A stretch of 64,000 nucleotides of DNA, from the NCBI RefSeq assembly GCF_964019385.1, contig NC_088644.1:37565442-37629441 (forward strand), in the 5' to 3' direction. The notes beneath the pieces are model-generated. The model did not search any database, was not told the origin of the DNA, and saw only the letters and a list, made by a program, of their open reading frames with translations. The position numbers and the translations under genes are program-made. Numbering within the stretch: position 1 is the stretch's first letter; each line of letters begins with the position of its first letter. This document shows positions 30,330 through 45,171 of this stretch, piece by piece. This DNA is from Sycon ciliatum. Lineage: Eukaryota; Porifera; Calcarea; Leucosolenida; Sycettidae.

Positions 30330-33128
30330 ACACACACACATACACACACATACACACACATACATGTGCGCGCACACCCTCACACACATATACACGCACG
30401 CACACACACACCCTGACACACATGTTTTCGGCGTACCTTGCCGTGTCTGTCTTCCATGGAATTTCAGTGCGTACTGTAGACAAGGGTTGGAACTTCTCGG
30501 TCGGCACGTCCACATCACCACCTGCTTTGCCTACACAGCCACTGCAGGGTGCAGCACACAACACCATCACATCAAATACGAAGAGGATAATGTGACACGG
30601 TGGAAAGTTTGCACAGAAAGCACCATCCATTGTTGGCTTTCTCTCAAACAAAAAAAGGCATGCTGCTTACTGTGCAGTAGTGAGTTGAGAAAAAGTCACA
30701 CCAACAGCAAAGACCATGGCATTGTGCACATTTCGCTCTCAGATCCAGTGCTATCATTAAATTTTATTTCTTATCTCCTCGAAAACTTCAGTGTAGCACA
30801 AGATATTCGTTTGAATTTGGAATTATTTTATCATTTTGTTATGCACATTTTGTTTTGTTATGCACAAATGTTGAACTACTGGCATGCACATACAAACTGC
30901 GACTGCGGTGTAGTAGGCAAGATGTAACACTTGTCGTTGCTGAGCCTGAAAAAATACACCAGTCTCAAACAGAGTGACCCAAATCACTTTCAAACGAAAT
31001 GTTTCGCTCACGATTGCTTCTTCTCCTCTCCGCTGTGCTTTTAATTCATTGCTCTTTTTCCTTTTGCTTTTGCATGTAACTTATTTCATCTGAAGAGAGC
31101 GGCTTGAAAGTATACCGGTGGAAAAGTTTCTAAATGTGACTGTTGAAGAGCCTAAAAGCAGTTTGGCCTCTTTCTAAGCCGTGATTATTTCTTCCTCTAC
31201 AGTTTTAGAACTCATGACCACCATCATCACCATGGTAATGCTGCTAACATGCATGGTCATGCACGGGTGACTGTGGTCATGGTGCAGTACAGAAAACGTA
31301 GTACTTTATTCTGTTACTGTGTGTATAGTGAACGCAGCAGCAGGTGCTGGGAATGCTGACAAGGGCCAGGAGAGAGGCTTGCCCAGCCGACATGTATGAC
31401 ATCGGAGTCGGCAAGATATCTTCGCCCAGTCAACAGTGGTCTGAGTTATTGAGCTAATCTGTGTACTCTGTGTCGAATGTACTACTTACGTATAACCGGG
31501 AACCTGATGACTTCTGTTAGCTGCACTAATACTGAGCCACACACACACACACACACACACAAACACAAACACAAGAAAAAGGAAAACAGTGTCATGTCCT
31601 GCAGGCAAACGTTTTGCTTAGCTACATTTTGAATTGATTTCCTGTGGCCTTCTGCTACCAAGTGGGCTCCCGAGCAAAATGTTTCACCTCACACGTTTGT
31701 TGCCCATGGGAATTCTGTATAGGTGAGGGAACCAAATAGCCAAAGAAATTTCAACTTGCACTGAATGGCTTGGCTGCAGGTCATCTCTATTTCGTCTGAT
31801 CCTGTCCAGTGCTTTGGGAATGGACGTATCCACCCAAATACTTTATACAGATGAAGCTGTGAGAAGCCTCTGGAATTGCTTATATTAGCCTACATAACTT
31901 CAATAATAAGCGTGAAGCTCGGAGTTGCAATAAAATATTGCTCCACCTTACTTGTAACTTTAATAAAATCTCTGACTCCTAAAAATAATTTTTCAACTTG
32001 GGTCCAAATCGGCACAAACGAGAAGGATTTTTCCTAAGGGTAGGGAGAATCACAGTGTTTAGACATCTGTTATGGCGACCATAGCTTACAAGTTTGTTGC
32101 ATGTGTTGATAGATGTGGATCTCGTGTCTGTGCTCTGTCCCAAGCCAGATCAACAACCTGTACAGGGACGAAGAGGAAAGATTGGAATAATGTGCCAATG
32201 GCATAGAGTGCAGAGCCGTGGATAATGTCACGGTTCAAAAGTGGCCGATAATGCATGAAACTGTGAAGTTCTAAATTGACCGTTAACGTTCTGTACAGGG
32301 TTGCAATATTACCACTGCGCACATCAATTTTAAGCTGCAACGGAGCATCAGAATAAAGTGTAAAGACTGAGGTTCCATCCATTACATGTATTTTTACGTT
32401 TAGTGCCAACTGACAACGTCTGACTTTATCTGGACATCATGAGAGAATGCATGCTCCGTGAAAAAGCAGGTCTGATAAAGGAAAGTTTCTCATTTCGACA
32501 GAAAGCCCGTGGGCTGCACTGCATTGCACATCTGTTGTGGTGCGGTTGAACAATATGGAAATAATGATCACACATGGAACCAGGTTGTACGTGAAAGCTT
32601 GTCTAATGAACTTCTACTTGCCATCTCCACGCTCCGCCAGTTCCGCGCCAGCATGATCCCGCACACCCTTAGTACCTAGAGTACCAAACGTCCTGTTTGA
32701 TGATCAGCTGGCTTAGTTTCTCTCCACCTCTATCCTCATTGCATCCCGCCCCAATTTCATAAATTACTGCTTTCTATCTGCATTCGCCACCTTTTCATTG
32801 GGCAGATCTGCCCGTTTGGTTTGCGAAATGAAATAAACACCACAACAACAACGACTTCTACATTTCATTGGACATCTGCAGGTGCGGGTATGACTAGTGA
32901 TGAAAGTATTCAGAGGCAGCATCAGCAATAGTATGCATGTCCTGTGAAAGAAAGAGCACTTGTGGCGTACCATGCAAACACCCTACCTGCCACTTCTCCG
33001 GTTTCTCTTCATATCGATGCAGTTGATAGCGCTGCGACACTGGATCTGCAAATCGCTCAATGACTGTGTCGGGCACCTCATCTTGAACTTTGGGTAACTT
33101 CTTCTCCCATTTGATATCTCCCATTGCT
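28877..33128 (-). CDS. Multi-exon gene with PGYTG motifs, possibly ciliary
   Basis: Exons inferred on the minus strand are 33128-32987, about 31520-31490 (short), 30541-30437, 29873-29766 and 29228-28877 (with stop). The last four join in consistent phase with AG/GT sites. The link from the first exon to the short exon is unresolved, since phases fit only with a weak donor or a missed exon. Encoded pieces are GDIKWEKKLPKVQDEVPD and YQLHRYEEKPEKWQ, then VPGYTGCVGKAGGDVDVP, WKTDTARCGDIPGYTGCKYW, SNFPAHRHNNPPWHTTTA and finally VIPNEEDSSPFNRTGVLS. The repeated PGYTG-C motif recalls FAM166/CIMIP2-type microtubule inner proteins of cilia; this is a weak analogy and the family is not identified. Introns are full of CA/TG repeats. 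The 5' end was not found. Confidence 0.55.
30290..30420. repeat. CA microsatellite next to a splice donor
   Basis: CA repeats with CATA interruptions. On the coding strand of the PGYTG gene this is a (TG)n tract starting within about 20 bases of the donor at 30437. Confidence 0.9.
31530..32980. other. Intron of the PGYTG gene, nothing recognised
   Basis: A short CA tract lies at about 31541-31560. No other repeat or exon could be supported. A missing exon of the PGYTG gene may lie here. Confidence 0.4.
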
Positions 33129-33165
33129 CTGGAAAATAGAAAGCATGCCATTGTGATAGATTCAC

Positions 33166-33198
33166 ACACGCACATACACATGTGCACAGACACACGCG

Positions 33199-33230
<32 letters not shown>

Positions 33231-33241
33231 TGCACACACAT

Positions 33242-33290
<49 letters not shown>

Positions 33291-33350
33291 CACACAGACA
33301 GACAGACACACACACACACACATACAGGCAGACACACAGACACGCAGACA

Positions 33351-33434
<84 letters not shown>
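33166..33434. repeat. Long CA microsatellite
   Basis: About 270 bases of CA with GCACATG and CAGACAG interruptions and a final pure run from about 33353. It lies 38 bases upstream of the acceptor of the 33128-32987 exon on its coding strand. Confidence 0.97.
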
Positions 33435-33436
<2 letters not shown>

Positions 33437-33679
33437 GGATTATACCAAATCCAGATACCTACAATGGCATGTGAATCTGGACCAACTGGATCACCTCACT
33501 CCTAGTGGTGATGGCACCACGAGTGACAATGGCTTAAACAATCGCTTCTAGTGCACCTCGCTAACCCATGGGTGTTGCTAGCAGACCTGGGCTGGGCTGG
33601 TACCGTATTGCCGCAGTAGTACAATGCGCAATGTGAATCTACCATCTCAAGCTCAACTTCCAGTGTCTACATGCATGTA

Positions 33680-33919
33680 CAGTAAAACCTGTAACTAAAG
33701 ACCACCGTGACTAGCAACCAGCCTGGTACTACAGTAAAACCTGTAACTAAAGACCACCCTGACTAGCAACCAGCCTGGTACTACAGACCACTTCGCCAGG
33801 CACGGACGATCTCACATTCATGTTGGTTGTGCGGTGCAAACCTCTAACTATGGACCACCTGTCACTAAAGGCCGCTTTCTCTGGCCCCAAGGAACGGTCG
33901 TTAGTCACAGGTTTTACTG
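33680..33919. mobile_element. pogo-like MITE with internal duplication
   Basis: The ends CAGTAAAACCTGT and ACAGGTTTTACTG are inverted and flanked by TA at 33678-33679 and 33920-33921, as in Tc1/mariner/pogo elements. The left roughly 55 bases (CAGTAAAACCTGTAACTAAA onward through CAGCCTGGTACTA) are present twice in tandem. It lies 40 bases left of the Ty3/gypsy element. Confidence 0.8.
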
Positions 33920-33958
33920 TACATTAAACTATTGGTATGAATTATGGCATGCTACGTG

Positions 33959-34195
33959 TGTTGTATTATTATGTACGCTATCCTATATGCAACCACCCGC
34001 GTGCATCTGTCTTATTGTACGCAGTTTACGTTAGCTTACGTCATGCATTGGTATTTGGCATGCACGCATGACTACACATTGAGCATGCTGATTCCGGTGT
34101 GCTGTTCTTTGTTTTGTTGTTCTTTTCCACTCGCTCCTCGATGGATGGAGACTACTACAAAGTATTTATTAGAATAAACCAATACGTTTATCACA
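33959..34195 (+). repeat. 5' LTR of the Ty3/gypsy element
   Basis: 237 bases, TG...CA termini. It contains AATAAA at about 34173, near the end of the LTR, a likely polyadenylation signal. It is identical to 38709-38945. Confidence 0.97.
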
Positions 34196-34210
34196 TGGCG
34201 CAGTGAACTA
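34196..34210 (+). other. Primer-binding site of the Ty3/gypsy element
   Basis: TGGCGCAGTGAACTA directly follows the 5' LTR and starts with the TGG complementary to a tRNA CCA end. The tRNA is not identified. Confidence 0.75.
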
Positions 34211-34283
34211 TTTTCTTACCTGTCGTAGTAGTATTGTAGGCGGTAGGTCAGATCACCCGTTGTGACCTGACAATCCCGGCCCG

Positions 34284-37200
34284 TTGTTTCAGTGGTGTGA
34301 CCCTCGTGCGAGTGCTGTAAATTTGTTTCGATTCGTAATGTCCGACTCTGGTAGTGATGCTGTCCCTGGCGCAGCAGCCACGCCAAACTTACCTGTCAGC
34401 CCTGATGTTCAGGCTCTGTTGACCTTCATGCAGGCACAGATGACAGCCGCAGCGGACCGCGAGGCACGCCTGACTGCCCTGTTGAGTAGCTCTAATACAT
34501 CCACATCGCAGCCCACGACGAAACAAATCTCGGTGGAACGGCCCATCCTGCTTTCCTCTGCCACGCTCGCGGACCTCAACGCATGGGAGGAGGCTTGGGA
34601 GGATTACGCGAGATGCCAGAAACTGTCCGTTCAGGACCGACCCACACGAGTGAGTGCTCTACGCCAGGCACTAGATGAAGACATAAAGCGTTATTTGCGC
34701 GAGGGGATCATCGCCGTGGCCACTAATGCCGATGCCTCGGACATAATCTGTGCTGTCAAAAAATATATCCGTCGGCAACGTAACCCGTTGCTGGATCGGA
34801 TAGACTTCTATAACCGACGCCAGCAACGTGGTGAAACCTTTGATGCTTTTTACACCGGCTTAAAGGAGTCCTTTGCTGCCTGCGACTTCGCCGACTTGCA
34901 AGTCTGTTCCGCATGCTCTGCCCGCATGTGCAGCAGTTGCCCCAAGATGCTGGTGCAAGCACACGAGGAGATCCTCCGTGACCGGATTGTTGTGGGTGTG
35001 CACGATGACGACACTCGGCACAAATTGTTAGCCGAACAATCCCTGACACTAGCTAACGCCGCAAAGATTTGCCGTGCTGAGGAAGCAGCAAAGCAAACTG
35101 GGGATGGTATTCTGCCGTCAGCATCGATCAACGCCGCCCGTAGGTCACAGTACCAGCGTCAGAAACGCTTTGGTGACAAGCCGGCGCCGGACGCCACCTC
35201 TAAGGCAGCACCCCAGTCTGCTTATTCATCACCCAAGAAATGTCCCCAGTGTGGCCGCTCTACGCATACCAAGTCTGCCTGCCCCGCTGCTGGCAAAACT
35301 TGTAACGGCTGCAAAGCCACTGGACATTTTGAAAAAATGTGCCCGAAGAAATCCAAGCAGCCACGTGGTTCCAAGATCGGCCAGCTGAAGCTCCAGCAAG
35401 CATCATCCGGGCAACAAGGCACCGTGTCTGTGACGACTACGCTCAACACGGAGGAGACAGGTGCAGCCATTAACTGGATACCGGACACCGGCAGTGATGT
35501 CGACGCCATTGGTCTTCGTCATCTTGACCTTCTGGGTGGATTCCCAGAAAACCTGGCGGAGGACCCAGACGTTGTCACCGGTGTGAACGGTCAGCCTCTC
35601 GTATCCGTTGGCCAGATCAGTTCCAGTCTTGGGCTAGGCTCCAAGACTCACCGCACCACCATACACGTGTACTCCGAGCTGTCGGATGCCTTGCTCTCCC
35701 GGACATCCCTGTGTGCGCTCGGATTGCTGCCGCCCAACTGGCCTTCTGTTTGCCGAGTTGAGCGCAAACCAGCACCTGAGCCCACCGCCGACCAGATTCG
35801 CACTGAGCTGCTGCAGGAGTTTTCTGACGTGTTCGACTCTGACAGTCTGAAGCCCATGTCTGGTCCGTCAATGGACATTCAGCTCGAACCAGACGCTACA
35901 CCTTCCTGTGTTCATCACGCTAGACCAGTGCCCTATGCGTTTCGGGACCAGATTAAGGAACAGCTTGACAACATGGTGAAGGATGGCATCATTGAGCCTG
36001 TCTCTGAACCCCGCGACTGGTGCCACCCTATTGTTATAGTCGACAAGAAGGGCACCACTGAGAAGCGTCTAACGGTGGACTTCAAGAAGCTGAACGATCA
36101 GATCCAACGTCCCACGCATCCGACACAGCCACCTCGTGATGTCGTCACCAGTGTCAGCGGTCGCTTCTTTACGAAGCTCGATGCTCGCCATGGCTACTGG
36201 CAAGTGCCACTCAGCGAAGCAGCGCGGCCATTGACAACGTTTATCACTCCATGGGGCCGGTATCAGTACTTGCGCAATCCGCAGGGCCTCATCTCGGCCG
36301 GAGACGAGTATAACCGCCGTATGAGCACGGCATTCGACAACATCACCAATTTCAAAAAGGTCGTCGACGACTGTCTCGTCTATGATGATGACCTTGGTGA
36401 CCATGTGGCACGCGTCCGGCGCGTATTGTTGTGTGCGCGCGAGCACGGCGTAACCCTTAGCGCGAAGAAGTTTGTGTTCGCTGCTACCGAGATCGAGTTC
36501 TGCGGCTACATCCTGAATGCTGACGGTTGGACTGTCGATGACGCTAAGCTCTCCGCTATCCGCGACTTCTCCACCCCGACGAATCGGACCGACCTCCGAT
36601 CGTTCATGGGCCTCGTAAATCAGCTTGCTGAGTTTACACCTGCTATCGCCGAGCTGGCGACACCGCTTCGTAGTCTGCTGAAGACGTCTGCTGTTTTCCA
36701 GTGGGAAACGCCACACACCGATGCGTTCAACCGTGTGAAGAATGCTCTGGTCGAACCCCCCATTCTGGCGTATTACCAACCTTGTCTGGAAACACGTCTG
36801 GAAACAGATGCATCCCGCACGAAAGGTCTCGGCTATGCACTGTTCCAACTGCACCCGTCTGGCTGGCGCCTCGTCCAGTGTGGTAGCCGCTTTATCACCG
36901 ACACTGAAAGCCGCTACGCTATGATTGAGCTTGAATGTCTTGCTGTGGTCTGGGCTGTGCGCAAGTGCCACCTGTACCTTGCCGGCAGCAGATTCGACCT
37001 CATCGTAGACCACCAGCCCCTGATTCCGATCTTCAACACGTATAGCCTGGATCAGGTCGAGAATCCTCGTTTGCAGCGTCTCCTGCTGAAGCTTCGGCCG
37101 TACCAATTTCATGCTTCCTGGAGACAAGGAAAGCTGCATTATGCTGCCGACGCTCTGTCTCGAGCACCCGTCTCCGACCCACAAGCATCTGACCTGCTTG

Positions 37201-38561
37201 GAGAAGACGACCTGCCATCTGGTTCTGCTATTCGTGTGTGCCTCCGTGCTGATGACTCTGGTTCGATGTCAGCATTACGCTATGCGAAGCTCCAAGATGC
37301 GTGCGCCTCGGACTCTGAGTATCAAGATCTCCTGCAGATGGTACTCACCGGCTTCCCACGCTCCTGTTCCGACCTTCCACGGCATCTGCAGCCCTATTGG
37401 AATGGACGCGAACACCTATCTGTCGACTCCGCCGTCGTACTGAAGGGCAATCGCATCGTAGTACCTGCTGCTCTACGTGCATCTGTGCTGCAAGATCTAC
37501 ACGCTGCACACCAAGGAATTGACCGCACCAAGCGCCGTGCGCGTCAACTAGTGTACTGGCCTGGTTTGAACTCTGAGCTTGACCGCCTTGTCCGTGCATG
37601 TCAGCCCTGTCGTGAGTTCCAGCCATCTTTGCCGAGAGAACCGCTGCAGAGTGACCGTCAACCGTCAATGCCGTTCGAGAGTGTCAGCTCTGACCTCTTC
37701 CATTGCCAAGGTTGGGAATACCTTGTGTTGGTCGATCGACTCACCGGTTGGCCGTGTGTTGCAAAGATAGGCCGCACAGCCACATCTTCTGACGTGGTTC
37801 GTCAACTTCGTCGCTGGTTTACAGATGTTGGCGTTCCCAGTGCAATCTCAACCGACGGTGGTCCCCAGTATGCGTCGCGACGCTTCACTGAGTTCTGCGA
37901 CCGTTGGCAGATGAAGCACATCACATCAACCCCGCACTTCCCGCAATCAAATGGCCATGCCGAGTCCGCGGTGAAGTCCATGAAGTACCTGATTGCGAAA
38001 ACCACTCGTAATGGCGACCTGGACACCGATGCCTTCCAGCGTGGTCTGTTGGAATGGCGTAATACCCCACATCCGTCTGGACCCAGTCCTGCCCAGCTGC
38101 TATTCGGTCGTTCGCTCTCATCATTCGTGCTGGCGCATCACTCGTCGTTTGCCCCGGAGTGGAAACAGCGTGCTACCAGTATAGAGAGTTCTGATTCTCC
38201 ACCTGTCCCGGATCCAGATTCGTCTCAGCCGCGCACGTTGTCTAAGCTCACTATTGGCATGCACGTAGATCTGCAAGATCCGCGCACCAAACGGTGGACA
38301 GGTCGAGGCATCGTTGTCGCCATTGGTACCCATCGAGACTATTACGTCAAGCTACGTAGTGGTCGTGTGTTTTGGCGAAATCGTCGCTTCCTGCGGCCTT
38401 ATGTCCCATTGCTACCTGATCGCGTTTCTACTGATAGTGCGTCTGAACCTGCTGTTCCCACACCTACTGAGCCTGTTGTTGCACCCCGTCGCAGCACCCG
38501 TAACCGCCGTCAACCTGACCGTTTGAACATTTCTGCACACCAAGGACAGTCATATGTTTGA
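34284..38561 (+). CDS. Ty3/gypsy gag-pol polyprotein
   Basis: 1425 codons in one frame. The methionine at 34338 (residue 19) is an equally good start. Gag occupies about residues 19-310. Two zinc knuckles follow (CPQCGRSTHTKSAC near 320, CNGCKATGHFEKMC near 340). The protease has WIPDTGSDVDAIG near 401. Reverse transcriptase has LTVDFKKLN near 597, FTKLDARHGYWQVPL near 630 and catalytic CLVYDDDL near 698. RNase H has ETDASRTKGLGYALF and the IELECLAVVWAVRK helix. Integrase has an HHCC finger (HAAHQGIDR...CQPCREF) and DDE residues in STDGGPQYASRRF and PQSNGHAESAVK. A C-terminal GPY/F-like segment ends the protein. Fusion of gag and pol without a frameshift occurs in several invertebrate Ty3 lineages. 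No inactivating change is visible. Confidence 0.95.
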   Translation: MFQWCDPRASAVNLFRFVMSDSGSDAVPGAAATPNLPVSPDVQALLTFMQAQMTAAADREARLTALLSSSNTSTSQPTTKQISVERPILLSSATLADLNAWEEAWEDYARCQKLSVQDRPTRVSALRQALDEDIKRYLREGIIAVATNADASDIICAVKKYIRRQRNPLLDRIDFYNRRQQRGETFDAFYTGLKESFAACDFADLQVCSACSARMCSSCPKMLVQAHEEILRDRIVVGVHDDDTRHKLLAEQSLTLANAAKICRAEEAAKQTGDGILPSASINAARRSQYQRQKRFGDKPAPDATSKAAPQSAYSSPKKCPQCGRSTHTKSACPAAGKTCNGCKATGHFEKMCPKKSKQPRGSKIGQLKLQQASSGQQGTVSVTTTLNTEETGAAINWIPDTGSDVDAIGLRHLDLLGGFPENLAEDPDVVTGVNGQPLVSVGQISSSLGLGSKTHRTTIHVYSELSDALLSRTSLCALGLLPPNWPSVCRVERKPAPEPTADQIRTELLQEFSDVFDSDSLKPMSGPSMDIQLEPDATPSCVHHARPVPYAFRDQIKEQLDNMVKDGIIEPVSEPRDWCHPIVIVDKKGTTEKRLTVDFKKLNDQIQRPTHPTQPPRDVVTSVSGRFFTKLDARHGYWQVPLSEAARPLTTFITPWGRYQYLRNPQGLISAGDEYNRRMSTAFDNITNFKKVVDDCLVYDDDLGDHVARVRRVLLCAREHGVTLSAKKFVFAATEIEFCGYILNADGWTVDDAKLSAIRDFSTPTNRTDLRSFMGLVNQLAEFTPAIAELATPLRSLLKTSAVFQWETPHTDAFNRVKNALVEPPILAYYQPCLETRLETDASRTKGLGYALFQLHPSGWRLVQCGSRFITDTESRYAMIELECLAVVWAVRKCHLYLAGSRFDLIVDHQPLIPIFNTYSLDQVENPRLQRLLLKLRPYQFHASWRQGKLHYAADALSRAPVSDPQASDLLGEDDLPSGSAIRVCLRADDSGSMSALRYAKLQDACASDSEYQDLLQMVLTGFPRSCSDLPRHLQPYWNGREHLSVDSAVVLKGNRIVVPAALRASVLQDLHAAHQGIDRTKRRARQLVYWPGLNSELDRLVRACQPCREFQPSLPREPLQSDRQPSMPFESVSSDLFHCQGWEYLVLVDRLTGWPCVAKIGRTATSSDVVRQLRRWFTDVGVPSAISTDGGPQYASRRFTEFCDRWQMKHITSTPHFPQSNGHAESAVKSMKYLIAKTTRNGDLDTDAFQRGLLEWRNTPHPSGPSPAQLLFGRSLSSFVLAHHSSFAPEWKQRATSIESSDSPPVPDPDSSQPRTLSKLTIGMHVDLQDPRTKRWTGRGIVVAIGTHRDYYVKLRSGRVFWRNRRFLRPYVPLLPDRVSTDSASEPAVPTPTEPVVAPRRSTRNRRQPDRLNISAHQGQSYV

Positions 38562-38699
38562 TTAGTTTTTCTTCTTCTGTAGTCTGTGCTACGCTGTGAC
38601 TGTTCTCGTTGCCTTGCCTCTTGTTCATGTTTTTTTTTTTGTATCTTCATAGTTATTATGTTTAGATCATAGTCTGGCTTGTTCACCCATTATGATCTC

Positions 38700-38708
38700 G
38701 GAAGGGCG
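38700..38708 (+). other. Polypurine tract of the Ty3/gypsy element
   Basis: GGAAGGGCG immediately precedes the 3' LTR. It is short but correctly placed for second-strand priming. Confidence 0.6.
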
Positions 38709-38945
38709 TGTTGTATTATTATGTACGCTATCCTATATGCAACCACCCGCGTGCATCTGTCTTATTGTACGCAGTTTACGTTAGCTTACGTCATGCATTG
38801 GTATTTGGCATGCACGCATGACTACACATTGAGCATGCTGATTCCGGTGTGCTGTTCTTTGTTTTGTTGTTCTTTTCCACTCGCTCCTCGATGGATGGAG
38901 ACTACTACAAAGTATTTATTAGAATAAACCAATACGTTTATCACA
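38709..38945 (+). repeat. 3' LTR of the Ty3/gypsy element
   Basis: Identical to 33959-34195. It is followed by the ACGTG target duplication. Confidence 0.97.
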
Positions 38946-38967
38946 ACGTGCACCATGCTCGTCGTCA

Positions 38968-43580
<4,613 letters not shown>

Positions 43581-43762
43581 GATGGCGCTAGTTTGTGATT
43601 AGTGCCCCAAGCCGCCATCGATAAGTGTTTAGTAAACAAAGTGGGACAAACACAAGCTGGGCCCATGCATGGGAGGAGACCAAGAAAATACAGATTGCAC
43701 AGGCCTACGAGGGTCTTCACAGCTTCCAAGATTTTATTGTTGCCATCACTGACTTCTGTAGC

Positions 43763-44153
43763 TAGGCCAAACTAAAGAAGGTGTGTGGTTCGACTCACCC
43801 GACCGACCGTACAATTTCAGCCCGACCGTAACTTTTTTTCGGCGGGCTGTCGTGTGACTGACGTAGACCTACGTGGACTGAACACGTCCACGTCTACGTG
43901 CTGTGCGGCGCCGGCGTGAGTCTGCGGACGCAGGCGCTAGGCGGCTCCTTTTGGACTTGACTTGTAGTTGTACTGCAGTGCAGTGCAGTGAGTGGTACGA
44001 CTGCTGCCTTGTGCTGGTAGTAGAGTCTACTCGATACGCGTATAGTGTATTTACATGTACTAAAAAATATTATATAAAAAAAAATCCGCCCGCCCGCCCG
44101 TAAAAAAAATGTCCATGTTAGTCGAACCACACACCTTCTTTAGTTTGGCCCTA
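43763..44153. mobile_element. MITE with roughly 31-bp terminal inverted repeats
   Basis: GGCCAAACTAAAGAAGGTGT followed by GTGGTTCGACT at the left is matched exactly in reverse at the right end (44119-44150). The outermost bases can be read as TAG(G)GCC. Interior: CCCGACCG and CCGCCCGC runs. No clear target duplication is seen, so the superfamily is unassigned. It lies between two minus-strand genes. Confidence 0.8.
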
Positions 44154-44238
44154 TTATTAATATTATTAATTTTTACTTGACATGAATGATGAAGACGTGT
44201 TGTGAACTTTTAGGGATACGTCACACTTCTAAAAAAAC

Positions 44239-44313
44239 GTAATGACGCGTCCCTTCCTTTATACTAAGTTAGTTACTAATAGTAATAAGTATAAAAAGGA
44301 AGTGACGCGTCAT
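44239..44313. repeat. Hairpin-forming inverted repeat
   Basis: AATGACGCGTCCCTTCCTTT is mirrored by AAAAGGAAGTGACGCGTCAT around an AT-rich centre. It may be a very short MITE or a recombination product. Confidence 0.7.
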
Positions 44314-44689
44314 CTGGTTCTTCTTTTCTCTCCTTCCCATCCTTACTTCCCGTCCTAACACCATGAACACCATGTACCAGAACAGTGTCTCAGTGTACCA
44401 TGTGTCTGTGCTATTTCCCCTCACAAGGCTCATTCTGACGAACAGACGTACTGAGTGCGTCGGAGGTTTGTCTGTCCTCCTAACCCGTTTTTCTCTTCCT
44501 GCACCTGTAAGTCACTAAGTCACTAAGTGTACGGTAACTAATTTTACTTCTCTTTCATGGTGCGTTTGTTGTCCCCATGACGCCAAAACCCCAGGTCAGC
44601 CGAGGGCAACACGCCTCACTATGTTAGTATGTACCAGCAATCATCACCACCAAGGCATCATAGCGGCTCCCATCATCACTAGTATGCAT

Positions 44690-44960
44690 TCGGCCAGTCG
44701 GCTACTCGTCTTGGGCCACTTGGGGATCAAGGGGAAGTAGCCATGTAGGGGCGTGCGACCGCCTTTCGGCACCGGAAGTTGCAGCTCGCTCAACTACTTA
44801 CTTGACTCTACTGAGTGCAGAGGCCCCACACCTTGATTTAAATCCAACATTTCACACTCACTTTGCGCACTCTCTACATACACAAATAGGAGATCCCCCA
44901 GATAGGCGTTAGCCTTTGGGTAATCCTGAAATAAAGATTATCATTATCTGGCGAGCTGCG
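44690..44960 (+). mobile_element. LINE remnant: 5' piece joined to a 3'-like tail
   Basis: CGGCCAGTCGGCTACTCGTC and AGGGGAAGTAGCCATG..GGGGC..CCGCCTTTCGGCA match 55783-55876 at the start of the broken LINE. After about 60 more bases it runs into a GGGTAATCCTGAAATAAAGA tail, which looks like a retroposon 3' end. The middle of the element is missing. Confidence 0.5.
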
Positions 44961-45171
44961 GCGTGGGGATTTGCCTGTGAGCTGTGATCATAGTAGAAAA
45001 TCCGGTGCCCTACCAGCACTAAAGCATACTACCGGGTACATGACTTTTGTAATAAGCTTTTTGCTTACACCTTCATGTAGAGCTAGAGTTGCATGGGCAT
45101 GGGTCACGCGTACTCATCCGGCGGACATGTGTGAATAATAATGAGTAATAGAGTAAGACGAACAAGAGACC

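Larger units (their letters stand above)
33959..38945 (+). mobile_element. Full-length Ty3/gypsy LTR retrotransposon
   Basis: 4987 bases. The two LTRs of 237 bases (33959-34195, 38709-38945) are identical base for base, begin TGTTG and end ATCACA. A perfect 5-bp target duplication ACGTG flanks the element (33954-33958 and 38946-38950). A primer-binding site TGGCGCAGTGAAC starts one base after the 5' LTR. One long gag-pol frame fills the interior without breaks. Identical LTRs mean very recent insertion, so the element may still be mobile. It ends 22 bases beyond the stop codon of the three-exon gene at 38968-43580. Confidence 0.97.

Noticed and set aside
30047-30595. Open frames made largely of Cys-Val or Thr-His repeats across CA/TG tracts, here and elsewhere (for example 988-1281, 33090-33551, 42169-42750)
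   Set aside because: They are translations of dinucleotide repeats, which lack stops in several frames. No conserved segment is attached that is not explained by a neighbouring exon.
36069-37184. 371-codon minus-strand open frame
   Set aside because: It lies antisense inside the gypsy reverse transcriptase and RNase H coding sequence, and its composition mirrors the real frame.
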